A stretch of 64,000 nt of DNA from Dolosigranulum pigrum ATCC 51524 (GCF_000245815.1 NZ_JH601103.1:804313-868312), one strand, 5' to 3'; counted from the first letter of the stretch, positions 36,301 to 44,358 are shown. The notes: generated by a model not told the origin, from the letters alone. Made by a program: numbers and translations.

Positions 36301-36674
36301 ACCAGCATCGCCAATTTATTAAAACATTTAAACAAGATGATATCCTCATTATAAAAGGGAAAGTTACCCCAGATATTAAACAAAAAGAAGACTTGAATAT
36401 AATTGCTTCTGATATAAAACAAGCTGCTCCATTGTTGGAACAAGCATCACATAAATTATTTTTGCGATTCAATTCATTGCAAGAACAAGCTCAAGCATTC
36501 AAACACATTCAGTCATTACTTAAAAAAGATTTAGGAATGTGTCCAGTTATCATATTTGATGCGTCTACCGGGCGAAAAAACCGGTTAAAAAAAGAATATT
36601 ATTATAATTTAGATGAAAAAACGCTTACGGCAATGGAAGACATTTTAGGTAATGGCAACGTTGTGTTACAATAG
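33360..36674 (+). CDS. dnaE: DNA polymerase III subunit alpha (DnaE)
   Basis: DnaE-type replicative polymerase, 1104 residues, acting with PolC in Firmicutes, mainly in lagging-strand primer extension. An N-terminal PHP domain is present but its metal-binding histidines are lost: the usual HxHxxYS pattern reads LQVKSSYTLLES. Polymerase motifs GFGRGSAAASLVAYALEI and PDIDLDFPD, with the catalytic aspartates, are intact, and FNRAHAVAYSMVAYQLAY is present. A C-terminal OB fold is at about 950-1030. It begins 12 bases after the ClpB-like gene and so is probably co-transcribed with it, an unusual pairing. Confidence 0.96.
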   Translation: MTVVNLQVKSSYTLLESPIKVKDLVQQAAEMNYSAIALTDHNVLYGAVEFYQAAKKYGIQPIIGLTLDAEGFTSASVTYPLILLAKDFRGYQALIKLSSYQRKAQEAVSLERIKELSSTLIIIVPTLQSELHQLYLGHKEEAIRELVADIAAQFPDSFLGISPEQENTFVQLLEAAGGELVALGDVQYLKAEDAFATEVLKAIDRGQPVDRQADLTGEYALKTPEEFSAVFHKMGLQEAVDRTALIADRIDIELPLGQQLLPKYQTPEQMDADSYLRQLAEEGLRRRIVDVTEDYRERLDKELSVISTMGFSDYFLIVWDIMTYARREQIETGFGRGSAAASLVAYALEITNIDPIEYDLLFERFLNEQRYTMPDIDLDFPDNKRDKILQYVRDTYGDEHAAQISTFSTLAAKSSVRDTLRVFGADSEEMKQWSQAIPTSQQRHISLEIAYEESASLRELVARSNRNKQIFQIAKTIEGLPRNVSTHAAGVVISDIPLEENVPLQLGSGELLTTQYTMEDTEAIGLLKMDFLALKNLTILANCFHYSAYEGSSSALTKADIPLNDPETLKLFARGDTNGIFQFESEGIKQVLKRMRPSSFEDIVATNALYRPGPMKQIQHFIDRKQGKEAIQYPHEDLKSILEVTYGVMVYQEQVMQVATTLAGYSLSEADQLRRTMSKKIQSEMDQGRDSFIQGALQQGYSQTIANQVYDYIEHFANYGFNRAHAVAYSMVAYQLAYMKVHYPKSFFAAILKSEFGHDKKQALYNLEMKDRGITAMGPDINRSFGLFSVVNEGILFGLSTVKGITSEFSKHIIEKRQVVGQFKDLIHFIEQLDERWLKVEYIRPLIEVGAFDNLPHNRQTLLNSLADIIQSVKISGQNMELFHMMKPRMQQASDFSLKEKLDMEMDLTGFYFSGHPTKQYQSLRKVLPLSYIAKAEEGSPKYILASVTDIHIIQTKKGLPMSFVTLADETGVMKMILFPDQHRQFIKTFKQDDILIIKGKVTPDIKQKEDLNIIASDIKQAAPLLEQASHKLFLRFNSLQEQAQAFKHIQSLLKKDLGMCPVIIFDASTGRKNRLKKEYYYNLDEKTLTAMEDILGNGNVVLQ

Positions 36675-36739
36675 AGTAAGAGGGTTGGCGGTAGACATTT
36701 TAGAGAAATGAAACAATAAAAAAGGTGGTTTACAAATTA

Positions 36740-37705
36740 ATGAAACGAATAGGTGTACTAACAAGTGGGGGAGACGCTCCCGGAATGAACTCAGCTATCC
36801 GTGCTGTTGTGCGTAAAGCAAGTTACAGAGGTGTTGAAGTTTACGGAATTAATTATGGCTATGCAGGCTTAGTTGCCGGTGACATCCGCAAATTAACAAG
36901 CAAAGATGTTAGTGATATAATCCAAAAAGGTGGAACAATGCTTTATTCTGCGCGTTATCCGCAATTTTCAACTGAAGAAGGTCAGTTGAAAGGGATTGAG
37001 CAATTGAAGAAGTATGGCATTGAAGGATTGGTGACAATTGGTGGAGATGGGACCTTTAAAGGGGCAAATGCCTTAACAAAACATGGTTATCCGTGTGTCG
37101 GTATTCCAGGTACCATTGATAACGACATTATTGGTACAGATTACACGATTGGATTCGATACAGCCATCAATACAGTTTTAGATGCATTGGACAAAATTCG
37201 CGACACGGCAACCAGTCACGTGCGTACATTCGTGATCGAAGTTATGGGTCGTGATGCCGGTGATATTGCTCTATGGACGGGTGTCGGAAGTGGTGCAGAG
37301 CAAATCATCATTCCAGAGGTTGATTTTGATATTACGAAGATAGCTAACTCAATTCGAGAAGGTCGTCAACGGGGTAAAAAACACACCTTAATTGTACTTG
37401 CGGAAGGTGTGATGGGAGGAAATGAATTTGCTGAAAAATTAGATGCAATTGACAACTTCCATGTTCGCGTGACTGAATTAGGACACGTTCAGCGAGGAGG
37501 ATCACCAACAGCGCGTGACCGTGTACTTGCAAGTCAATTCGGTGCTCATGCCGTAGATTGTTTAATTGACGGTAAAGGTGGCATTGCTCTTGGTATCCAA
37601 GGAGAAAAAATTGTTGAAAATGATATTACCGATGTCACAAGTGGTAAACACCGTAATGAACCAAACTTAGCATTATATCAATTGAACCAAGAAATTTCTA
37701 ACTAA
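36740..37705 (+). CDS. pfkA: ATP-dependent 6-phosphofructokinase
   Basis: Glycolytic kinase converting fructose 6-phosphate to the 1,6-bisphosphate, 321 residues. The N-terminal KRIGVLTSGGDAPGMNSAIRAVVR, ATP-site GGDGTFKG, the catalytic GTIDNDIIGTDYTIGFDTA with the key aspartate and the effector-site arginines match bacterial PfkA. The ATG at 36740 follows AAAGGTGG by 10 bases; the in-frame GTG at 36725 overlaps the ribosome-binding site. pyk follows after 47 bases, the usual glycolytic pair. Confidence 0.97.
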   Translation: MKRIGVLTSGGDAPGMNSAIRAVVRKASYRGVEVYGINYGYAGLVAGDIRKLTSKDVSDIIQKGGTMLYSARYPQFSTEEGQLKGIEQLKKYGIEGLVTIGGDGTFKGANALTKHGYPCVGIPGTIDNDIIGTDYTIGFDTAINTVLDALDKIRDTATSHVRTFVIEVMGRDAGDIALWTGVGSGAEQIIIPEVDFDITKIANSIREGRQRGKKHTLIVLAEGVMGGNEFAEKLDAIDNFHVRVTELGHVQRGGSPTARDRVLASQFGAHAVDCLIDGKGGIALGIQGEKIVENDITDVTSGKHRNEPNLALYQLNQEISN

Positions 37706-37752
37706 TTAAACTAAAAAAGCATAATAATTTAATAGAAGGTGAGTTATTAAAA

Positions 37753-39180
37753 ATGAAAAACACAAAAATTGTTTGTACAATCGGACCAGCGAGTGAATCA
37801 CCAGAGATCTTAGAGAAGTTAATTGAATCAGGAATGAATGTTGCTCGATTAAACTTTTCACACGGGGATCATGAAGAGCACTTAGGACGGATCAAAAACA
37901 TCCGCGAAATTTCTAATAAGTTAAATAAACATATCGGAATTATGTTAGACACTAAAGGGCCTGAAATTAGAACCCACACAATGAAAGATGGCGCTATTAC
38001 TATTATCAAGGGGAACACACTCCGTATCGCGATGGAAGAAGTTGTCGGAACAGAAGAAAAATTCTCCATCACGTATTCTGACTTGATTAATGATGTAAAT
38101 GTAGGATCAAGCATCTTGTTAGATGATGGTCTAATTGATTTACAAGTTAAAGAGCTTGACAAAGAGAATAACGAAATCGTTGTAAAAGCCTTAAATACAG
38201 GGGTCTTAAAAAACAAAAAAGGTGTTAACGTACCAGGTGTATCGGTTAAATTACCAGGATTAACCGAAAAAGACCGTGCTGATATTAAGTTTGGTCTTGA
38301 AAATGACATCGACTACATCGCAGCATCATTTGTTCGTCGTCAATCTGACGTTCAAGAAATTATCGATTTATTGAAAGAATATGATATGGAACACGTTCAA
38401 ATCATTCCTAAAATCGAAAACCAAGAAGGTGTTGATAACTTACGAGAAATCGTTGAAGTGTCTGATGGATTAATGGTGGCACGTGGTGATTTAGGTGTGG
38501 AGATTCCTGCTGAAGAAGTCCCTGTTGTTCAAAAAATGATGATTCATTACATGAACAAAGTTGGTAAACCGGTTATTACAGCTACTCAAATGCTTGATTC
38601 TATGCAAGTCAACCCACGACCAACTCGAGCAGAAGCTTCAGACGTTGCGAATGCGATTTATGATGGAACCGATGCAATTATGCTCTCAGGTGAAACAGCT
38701 GCTGGAGATTATCCAGTTCAAGCAGTTCAAACAATGGCCAACATTGCGACACGTACAGAATTAGCCTTGAACCAAATGAACGGCATTTCACACTTAGATG
38801 ATGTAGATAATTGTGACGCAACAGAAGCAATTGGTCAAGCTGTTGGTCATACTGCGAAGAATATGAACATTGAAACAGTAGTTGCAGCGACAAATTCAGG
38901 TCACACAGCACGTATGATCTCAAAAGTACGTCCAGCTTCTACAATTTTAGCTGTCACCTTCTCAGAGCGTACTGCACGTGGATTAGCTCTTTCATGGGGT
39001 GTAAAACCAATTATTACTGAACGCACTGACTCAACGGATGCCTTGTTCGACTTAGCAACTGAAAAAGCTGTTGAAGGTGGCTTCGCAAAACCGGGTGATC
39101 ACATTATCATTACAGCAGGTGTACCAGTTGGCGAAACAGGTACTACCAACGTTATGAAAATTCAAACCATTGAAGAATAA
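37753..39180 (+). CDS. pyk: Pyruvate kinase (short form)
   Basis: Makes pyruvate and ATP from PEP, 475 residues, cytoplasmic. KIVCTIGPASES, NVARLNFSHGDHEEH, the active-site MIPKIENQEGVDN-like region (IIPKIENQEG), MVARGDLGVEIP and the ATQMLDSM helix are present. The protein stops after the normal C-domain (DHIIITAGVPVGETGTTNVMKI), so it lacks the extra PEP-utiliser-like C-terminal domain carried by Bacillus and Enterococcus pyruvate kinases of ~585 residues. Codon bias indicates very high expression. It is co-transcribed with pfkA. Confidence 0.97.
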   Translation: MKNTKIVCTIGPASESPEILEKLIESGMNVARLNFSHGDHEEHLGRIKNIREISNKLNKHIGIMLDTKGPEIRTHTMKDGAITIIKGNTLRIAMEEVVGTEEKFSITYSDLINDVNVGSSILLDDGLIDLQVKELDKENNEIVVKALNTGVLKNKKGVNVPGVSVKLPGLTEKDRADIKFGLENDIDYIAASFVRRQSDVQEIIDLLKEYDMEHVQIIPKIENQEGVDNLREIVEVSDGLMVARGDLGVEIPAEEVPVVQKMMIHYMNKVGKPVITATQMLDSMQVNPRPTRAEASDVANAIYDGTDAIMLSGETAAGDYPVQAVQTMANIATRTELALNQMNGISHLDDVDNCDATEAIGQAVGHTAKNMNIETVVAATNSGHTARMISKVRPASTILAVTFSERTARGLALSWGVKPIITERTDSTDALFDLATEKAVEGGFAKPGDHIIITAGVPVGETGTTNVMKIQTIEE

Positions 39181-39231
39181 ACAAATAAGTTGGGTCTAGC
39201 TAATTATAATTAGTATGGCGCAATATCAGAT

Positions 39232-39275
39232 AAGAGATGATTCTACTGACTAAAATAGAATCATCTCTTGTTTTT
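39232..39275 (+). terminator. Terminator after pfkA-pyk
   Basis: Perfect stem AAGAGATGATTCTA/TAGAATCATCTCTT followed by GTTTTT. An ATG inside this hairpin (39237) opens a frame into the next gene but cannot be its natural start. Confidence 0.9.
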
Positions 39276-39296
39276 ATCAAAAAGGAAGAGGCAGAT

Positions 39297-40151
39297 ATGA
39301 ATAAGCAATTAGGACAAATTATTACAGCCGCTATTTCTGAAATAACCGAAAAAGCAGTTTTTGCACAAAAAAATGGGCAGACCTATCAAGTAACATCTGA
39401 AGTCGAAAAGCAGGTCGGGGAGGAAGTGACGGGCTTAGCTTACTTAGACCAAAATGATCGTCTATCATTAGCTATTGATATTCCAATCGCCGAAGATCGA
39501 TATGATTGGGCAGAAGTCGTGAATGTACAGAGAGACCTTGGTGTCTTCGTTGATATCGGATTACAGAATAAAGATATTGTCGTATCGCGAGATCACTTGC
39601 CAGATATTAGACAATTGTGGCCCAAAGCAGGCGATCGCTTGTATGTGACGTTGGAAGTGGATGAAGCGGGACGATTATGGGGACGTATGGCCACGCAAGA
39701 TATTTTCCAACAAAAGGCACATAAAGGGTCAAAAACGCAGCACAATAATGATATTAAAGGACATGTCTTTGAACTGCGACAATCAGGCTCATATATTATA
39801 ACTAGTGACTTTTACTTAGCTTATATCCCAACTGAAGAGCGTGAGCAAGAGCCAAGATTAGGACAATTAGTGACTGGTCGTGTGATTGGGTTGCGCGAAG
39901 ATGGTATTCTGTATGCTTCGCTCAAGCCACGTGCTCATGAGGTGCTGGATGATGATGCCCAAATGATCTATGAAGTGATTAAGCGTAGTGATAACCATAA
40001 AATTCCATACCATGATAAAAGCGATCCTGAAACTATTCGTGCATTTTTTGGGATTAGTAAAGGGGCTTTCAAGCGTGCAGTGGGTCGATTAATGAAACAG
40101 GACTTAGTTGAACAAGATGAGACGGGAACAAAAGCGACACAACTGGACTAA
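39297..40151 (+). CDS. cvfB: S1-domain RNA-binding protein CvfB-like
   Basis: Cytoplasmic RNA-binding protein, 284 residues, of the YitL/CvfB family. Several S1-type OB folds (for example RDLGVFVDIGLQNKDIVVSRDHLP near 80 and LGQLVTGRVIGLREDGILYASL near 195) are followed by a C-terminal winged helix (ETIRAFFGISKGAFKRAVGRLMKQ). The Staphylococcus homologue affects virulence gene expression; the role here is unknown. The ATG at 39297 follows AAGGAAGAGG; upstream codons lie inside the pyk terminator. Confidence 0.9.
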   Translation: MNKQLGQIITAAISEITEKAVFAQKNGQTYQVTSEVEKQVGEEVTGLAYLDQNDRLSLAIDIPIAEDRYDWAEVVNVQRDLGVFVDIGLQNKDIVVSRDHLPDIRQLWPKAGDRLYVTLEVDEAGRLWGRMATQDIFQQKAHKGSKTQHNNDIKGHVFELRQSGSYIITSDFYLAYIPTEEREQEPRLGQLVTGRVIGLREDGILYASLKPRAHEVLDDDAQMIYEVIKRSDNHKIPYHDKSDPETIRAFFGISKGAFKRAVGRLMKQDLVEQDETGTKATQLD

Positions 40152-40174
40152 ATAATCAATTAATACGAAAAAAG

Positions 40175-40203
40175 TTGAGAGTAGTAGCTAAATACCTTAT
40201 AAT
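40175..40203 (+). promoter_or_regulatory. SigA promoter of fur
   Basis: TTGAGA at 40175-40180, 17-base spacer and TATAAT at 40198-40203, 74 bases before the fur start. The -10 is embedded in a PerR/Fur-type operator. Confidence 0.85.
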
Positions 40204-40211
40204 AATTATTA
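40197..40211 (+). promoter_or_regulatory. PerR/Fur-type operator over the fur promoter
   Basis: TTATAATAATTATTA matches the PerR box TTATAATnATTATAA at 13 of 14 positions and the Fur box TGATAATnATTATCA at 12 of 14. It covers the -10 element. A second, weaker copy (GAATAATAATTATTT, 10 of 14) is at 40230-40244, with centres 33 bases apart. In Bacillus subtilis fur is under PerR control, so the PerR reading has precedent; autoregulation by Fur is the alternative. Confidence 0.78.
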
Positions 40212-40276
40212 ATAGGAATTTAAACATAAGAATAATAATTATTTCATTAGAACGATTATAAATGAAGGAGTATACT

Positions 40277-40738
40277 ATGGCAGACAACGCCTCATCTCAA
40301 CTAACATCGATTAAGAAGAAAATAGCTAATGCGGGCTATAAGCTCACTCCTCAGCGCGAAATGACACTACAAATTATGGCTGAGCATGAGCATTTAAGTG
40401 CAGAAGAAATTTATATGGAAGTTAAGAGCCGTAATGCGGGTATCGGACTGGCAACAGTTTACCGAACTTTAGAAATCTTAACGGATCTGAAAGTGATCAA
40501 TAAAGCAACCTTCCAGGACGGCCTTGCTCGTTACGACTTAAATCGCGACGATAAAAAACATCAGCCACATCATCTTCTGTGCCTTAAATGTGGAAAAATT
40601 GAAGAAGTAAAAGAAGATTTACTTATTGGTATCGAACAAACCATTGCGAAGCGATACCAGTTCGACGTGCAAGATCACCGCTTAACATTTCATGGGGTCT
40701 GTCGTGAATGTCAATCTAATGCAGAAGCTTTAGAATAA
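40277..40738 (+). CDS. fur: Fur family transcriptional regulator (Fur subgroup)
   Basis: Metal-dependent repressor of 153 residues. A winged helix covers 1-85 (YKLTPQREMTLQIM, IGLATVYRTLEIL). The dimer domain has the structural zinc site C102/C105 and C142/C145. HHLLCLKCG, EDLL and DHRLTFHGVC match Bacillus Fur closely, whereas PerR and Zur differ in these stretches, so iron uptake control is the likely role. The ATG at 40277 follows AAGGAG; the ATG at 40262 sits inside the ribosome-binding region. xerD and deoB follow, as in Bacillus (fur-xerD-drm). Confidence 0.9.
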   Translation: MADNASSQLTSIKKKIANAGYKLTPQREMTLQIMAEHEHLSAEEIYMEVKSRNAGIGLATVYRTLEILTDLKVINKATFQDGLARYDLNRDDKKHQPHHLLCLKCGKIEEVKEDLLIGIEQTIAKRYQFDVQDHRLTFHGVCRECQSNAEALE

Positions 40739-40764
40739 TTAGAAGGATGACGAAAGGAACAGAG

Positions 40765-41664
40765 ATGATCGGTCAAGAAGCACTAGCGGAATATATTATT
40801 TATTTAAAAATTGAACGAGGCTTGTCAGCTAATACTGTCACCAGTTATAAGCGTGATATTGAAAAGTATTTGACGTTTTTAACGGAGAAAAAAATCACTC
40901 AGTTAGATGAGGTTTCACGATTTGAAATTTTAGATTTTTTACAAACACTTCGTCAATCTGGGGCAGCTGATAACTCAATTATTCGGATGGTCAGTAGCTT
41001 GCGTAAGTTTCATCAATACTTGAAACGTGAGTCAATCGTGTCTGATGATCCGATGCAATTAATTGACACACCAAAGAAAGCATCCACTTTACCCAAAGCA
41101 ATCTCCCCCCAAGCAGTCGAACAGTTACTAGAGGCACCAGATACAACAACACCACTAGGAGTACGTGATCGAACGATTTTGGAATTAATGTATGCCACAG
41201 GTTTGCGCATTAGTGAATTAGTCAACTTGAAATTATCTGATATGCACTTGACAATGGGATTCATCCAAACAATGGGAAAAGGGGAAAAAGAACGGATTAT
41301 TCCCTTAGGAGAGATTGCCAGTCAATGGTTAGATCATTATTTGGACGGTGCTCGAGTATATTTGCAAGATCAGTCGGCTGAAACATCCGAATATGTATTC
41401 TTGAATTCGCGTGGCAAGGGCTTATCACGACAAGGTGTCTGGAAAAAAGTAAAACAGTTAGCGCTAGAAGCAGGTATCGATCAAAATGTCACCCCGCATA
41501 CATTGCGTCATTCATTTGCAACCCATTTGTTGGAAAATGGGGCTGATTTGCGTATGGTTCAGGAATTACTCGGTCATGCGGATATTTCAACCACCCAGAT
41601 TTATACACATATTACGAAAACCCGCTTGAAACAAGTTTATAGCGATTACCATCCCCGAGCGTAG
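40765..41664 (+). CDS. xerD: Site-specific tyrosine recombinase XerD
   Basis: Resolves chromosome dimers at dif together with XerC, 299 residues. The SAM-like N-domain (YIIYLKIERGLSANTVTSYKRDIEKYL) is followed by a catalytic domain with arginine in ATGLRISELVNL, lysine in GKGEKERIIPL, HTLRHSFATHLL, LLGHADISTTQIYTHI and the nucleophilic tyrosine in that last motif. It lies in the conserved fur-xerD-deoB order, not beside a phage. The ATG at 40765 has GAAAGGAA upstream; the ATG at 40747 has no room for one. Confidence 0.94.
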   Translation: MIGQEALAEYIIYLKIERGLSANTVTSYKRDIEKYLTFLTEKKITQLDEVSRFEILDFLQTLRQSGAADNSIIRMVSSLRKFHQYLKRESIVSDDPMQLIDTPKKASTLPKAISPQAVEQLLEAPDTTTPLGVRDRTILELMYATGLRISELVNLKLSDMHLTMGFIQTMGKGEKERIIPLGEIASQWLDHYLDGARVYLQDQSAETSEYVFLNSRGKGLSRQGVWKKVKQLALEAGIDQNVTPHTLRHSFATHLLENGADLRMVQELLGHADISTTQIYTHITKTRLKQVYSDYHPRA

Positions 41665-41735
41665 AGTAAAACAGTTGCAATTATTAGAGAAGTCACTTAT
41701 GCTAAGGATAACAGACTATCGAAGGAGAGAACATC

Positions 41736-42905
41736 ATGAGATTTAATCGTATTCATTTACTTATCTTAGATTCAGTCGGAATTGGAGAAGCCCCTGATGC
41801 TGCTGAATTTGGCGATGAGGGAGCTCACACATTAGGAAATATTGCCCAAACAGTTGGCTTGAATTTACCGAATTTTCAACAACTGGGATTAGGTAATATT
41901 GAGCCAATTGAAGGCGTGCCTCCAACCGACCATCCAACAGCCTACTATACAAAGCTAGAAGAACAATCAGTCGGGAAAGATACCATGACCGGGCACTGGG
42001 AAATTATGGGGCTTCAAATTGACACCCCTTTCCGCACATACCCGGATGGCTTCCCGGATGACTTGCTAGATAAAATTAAAAAGTATACTGGACGCGATAT
42101 AGTAGCTAATCGCCCTGCATCTGGAACTCAGATTATTGAAGAATGGGGCGAGCATCAAATAAAAACGGGTGATTTGATTGTGTATACATCGGCTGATCCC
42201 GTGCTACAGATTGCGGCGCATGAAGAAGTTATTCCAGTTAAGGAGTTATATGATATTTGTGAATATGTTCGGTCAATTACGAATGAAGATCCGTATATGA
42301 TTGGACGCATTATTGCCCGTCCATATGTTGGTGAGCCTGGTCATTTTACACGTACAAGTAACCGGAAAGATTATGCACTCAATCCATTTGGTCAGACAAC
42401 GCTGGACTTCCTATCTGATGCGGGTAAAGATGTTATCGCAGTCGGTAAAATCAATGATATTTTCAATGGTCAAGGAATTACCGAAGCGATTAAGACCAAA
42501 AATAATGATGATGGTATTACGAAATTACTTGAAGTCATGAAAAAAGACTTTACCGGATTAAGCTTTACGAACTTGGTGGACTTTGATTCAGAATACGGGC
42601 ACCGTCGTAATCCAGAAGGGTATCGCGATGCGTTAGAGCACTTGGACCGTCGCTTGCCTGAATTGATGGATAGCTTACGTGAAGATGATTTGCTTATCAT
42701 TACGGCAGATCATGGTACTGATCCAACACATCAAGGAACAGATCATACGCGTGAATACGTGCCATTGCTAGCAATTAGCCCATCATTTGAAGAAGCTGGT
42801 GAAATTGCTCAAGGGTACTTCGCTGATACAAGCCAAACTATTTCGGAGAACTTTAATGTCGAAAGTACCGAAAATGGAACTAGTTATCTCGATCAATTGC
42901 TATAA
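41736..42905 (+). CDS. deoB: Phosphopentomutase
   Basis: Interconverts (deoxy)ribose 1- and 5-phosphates in nucleoside salvage, 389 residues. Alkaline-phosphatase-fold metalloenzyme: metal site aspartate in LLILDSVGIGEAPDA, the threonine/aspartate loop in KDTMTGHWEIMG, LVDFDSEYGHRR and ITADHGTDPTHQGTDHTREYVPLL with metal ligands. A ribosome-binding site AAGGAGAG precedes the ATG. Purine nucleoside phosphorylase, its usual partner downstream, is not found; a gap and a new promoter follow. Confidence 0.96.
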   Translation: MRFNRIHLLILDSVGIGEAPDAAEFGDEGAHTLGNIAQTVGLNLPNFQQLGLGNIEPIEGVPPTDHPTAYYTKLEEQSVGKDTMTGHWEIMGLQIDTPFRTYPDGFPDDLLDKIKKYTGRDIVANRPASGTQIIEEWGEHQIKTGDLIVYTSADPVLQIAAHEEVIPVKELYDICEYVRSITNEDPYMIGRIIARPYVGEPGHFTRTSNRKDYALNPFGQTTLDFLSDAGKDVIAVGKINDIFNGQGITEAIKTKNNDDGITKLLEVMKKDFTGLSFTNLVDFDSEYGHRRNPEGYRDALEHLDRRLPELMDSLREDDLLIITADHGTDPTHQGTDHTREYVPLLAISPSFEEAGEIAQGYFADTSQTISENFNVESTENGTSYLDQLL

Positions 42906-42965
42906 AAAAATACAATATTATTTGCCAAGATATCAAGCAATTACTCAGTTATTATAGCTAAATCT

Positions 42966-43004
42966 TTTATTATTCTGGGAGTTTTCACCTCTCAGAGTAA
43001 TAAA
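42966..43004 (+). repeat. Inverted repeat (16-bp arms) between deoB and ribT
   Basis: Arms TTTATTATTCTGGGAG and CTCTCAGAGTAATAAA pair along their whole length with a 7-base spacer and a few G-U pairs. It lies about 60 bases past deoB and could stop transcription, but no T-run follows on either strand. The rest of the 245-base gap holds only the promoter at 43072. Confidence 0.7.
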
Positions 43005-43071
43005 GGAGATAGTTGACGCTTGGGGTAGCAATCGATTCATTACGAAAGAATTTGCTAAGTATAATCACTTA

Positions 43072-43100
43072 TTGCGATTATTACTGGAATATGGTAATCT
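43072..43100 (+). promoter_or_regulatory. Promoter of ribT-scpA-scpB-rluB
   Basis: TTGCGA at 43072-43077, 17-base spacer, extended -10 TG-G-TAATCT (hexamer 43095-43100), 51 bases upstream of ribT. Confidence 0.7.
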
Positions 43101-43150
43101 GTCTAAGGACTAGAGATACGGTAGAATCTCTGCAAAAGGAGGTTAGATGA

Positions 43151-43555
43151 ATGCTTATTGAATTTAAATCTGACTACGATAAAATCGCTATGGGATTGCT
43201 GTCGTACACCGCAGATTTGAAAGAAACATCGCGTTTAACAGAAGAATTAGATATGTACAAAAATGATGATTCCAGACAATTATTCCTCTGGCGTAGTGAA
43301 GAAACCGATGACTTATGTGCAGTGTTAGGTATAGAAGAGGAAGAAGATGTTATTTTGTTACGTCACTTATCTGTTAACCCATCTTATCGAGGGGAAGGAT
43401 TGACATATCGTATGTTAGATCAATTAAGTGACCGATATGAGCATAAGACATTAATGGGAACACTTGAATCGGGCTCATTCGTCAAAAAGTGGCAAAAGCG
43501 CCGCAATCAACAAGAAGCGTTACAACAAGAAATTGAGGATACAGCAACAGAGTAA
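43151..43555 (+). CDS. ribT: RibT-like GNAT family acetyltransferase
   Basis: Predicted cytoplasmic N-acetyltransferase of 134 residues. It resembles RibT, the last gene of the Bacillus riboflavin operon: YDKIAMGLLSYTADLKE, RQLFLWRSEE and the acetyl-CoA loop VILLRHLSVNPSYRGEGLTYRMLDQL. The enzymatic substrate of RibT is not known to me. No other riboflavin synthesis gene is present; scpA follows directly, as it does shortly after ribT in Bacillus. Shine-Dalgarno AAAGGAGG lies 8 bases before the ATG. The C-terminus is charged and Q/E-rich. Confidence 0.85.
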   Translation: MLIEFKSDYDKIAMGLLSYTADLKETSRLTEELDMYKNDDSRQLFLWRSEETDDLCAVLGIEEEEDVILLRHLSVNPSYRGEGLTYRMLDQLSDRYEHKTLMGTLESGSFVKKWQKRRNQQEALQQEIEDTATE

Positions 43556-43566
43556 GTAGGGATAAG

Positions 43567-44358
43567 ATGGCAACAACATATAATCAGGAAACAAATAATA
43601 GTTGGAAGGTAAATCTAGATGTCTTTTCAGGACCGCTAGATTTACTTTTGCATTTAATCAATGAACTTGAAATTGATATTTATGATATCCCTATTACCGA
43701 AATAACGACGCAATATTTAGCTTATTTGGAACAATCTAATATGTTGGCGCTAGATGTTGGAGGAGAGTATCTCGTCATGGCAGCAACGTTAATGGCAATT
43801 AAGAGCCAATTATTGGTTCCGCGTAATGAGTCATTGGCTGATGAGGAAGAGATGTGGTACGAGGGAGAAGATCCGCGTGAGCATTTAATGGAGTTACTTC
43901 TCGAATACCGTAAGTTTAAGCTGGTTGCCCAGGATTTACAAGAACGTGAGGAAGCTCGTTCAGCTTTTATAACTAAGGAAGAATCAGATGTGACAAAGTA
44001 TCAAGAACATATCCCCTTAAAAGCAGACGAAATATCACTAGAAGACTTAAGAACTGCATTTACTCGCCTACTTAATGAACGTGCCCTACAAGACCCTCCC
44101 CCCACTATAATTGAACGAAAGCAAGTCAGTGTCTCGGATAAAATGACAGAAATCGCAACTAAATTACGCGAAGCTGACTCACCGATGACGTTCTCATACT
44201 TGATAGAAGGTGTCTTGCGTACAGAGTTGGTGGCATCCTTCTTAGCCATCTTAGAGCTAATAAAAACTCAAACAATTAAAGCTAACCAAAGTGATGTGTA
44301 TGGGGAAATCACATTACGTTATATTCAAAAAAAGGTGAAGAAAGAGGAAGTTCAATGA
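43567..44358 (+). CDS. scpA: Segregation and condensation protein A
   Basis: Kleisin subunit of the SMC-ScpAB condensin, 263 residues. The conserved N-terminus VFSGPLDLLLHLINELEIDIYDIPITEITTQYL binds the SMC neck, the middle is acidic and extended, and the C-terminal winged helix (ELVASFLAILELIKTQTIKANQ) binds the SMC head. The stop overlaps the scpB start by 4 bases (ATGA). It acts in chromosome compaction and origin segregation. Confidence 0.96.
   Translation: MATTYNQETNNSWKVNLDVFSGPLDLLLHLINELEIDIYDIPITEITTQYLAYLEQSNMLALDVGGEYLVMAATLMAIKSQLLVPRNESLADEEEMWYEGEDPREHLMELLLEYRKFKLVAQDLQEREEARSAFITKEESDVTKYQEHIPLKADEISLEDLRTAFTRLLNERALQDPPPTIIERKQVSVSDKMTEIATKLREADSPMTFSYLIEGVLRTELVASFLAILELIKTQTIKANQSDVYGEITLRYIQKKVKKEEVQ

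Noticed and set aside
37869..38309. 146-codon reverse-strand reading frame
   Set aside because: Antisense of the highly codon-biased pyk gene; Ser/Phe-rich translation typical of a shadow frame.
40765..41664. Mobile-element integrase
   Set aside because: The gene lies in the conserved fur-xerD-deoB order and fits XerD in length and motifs.
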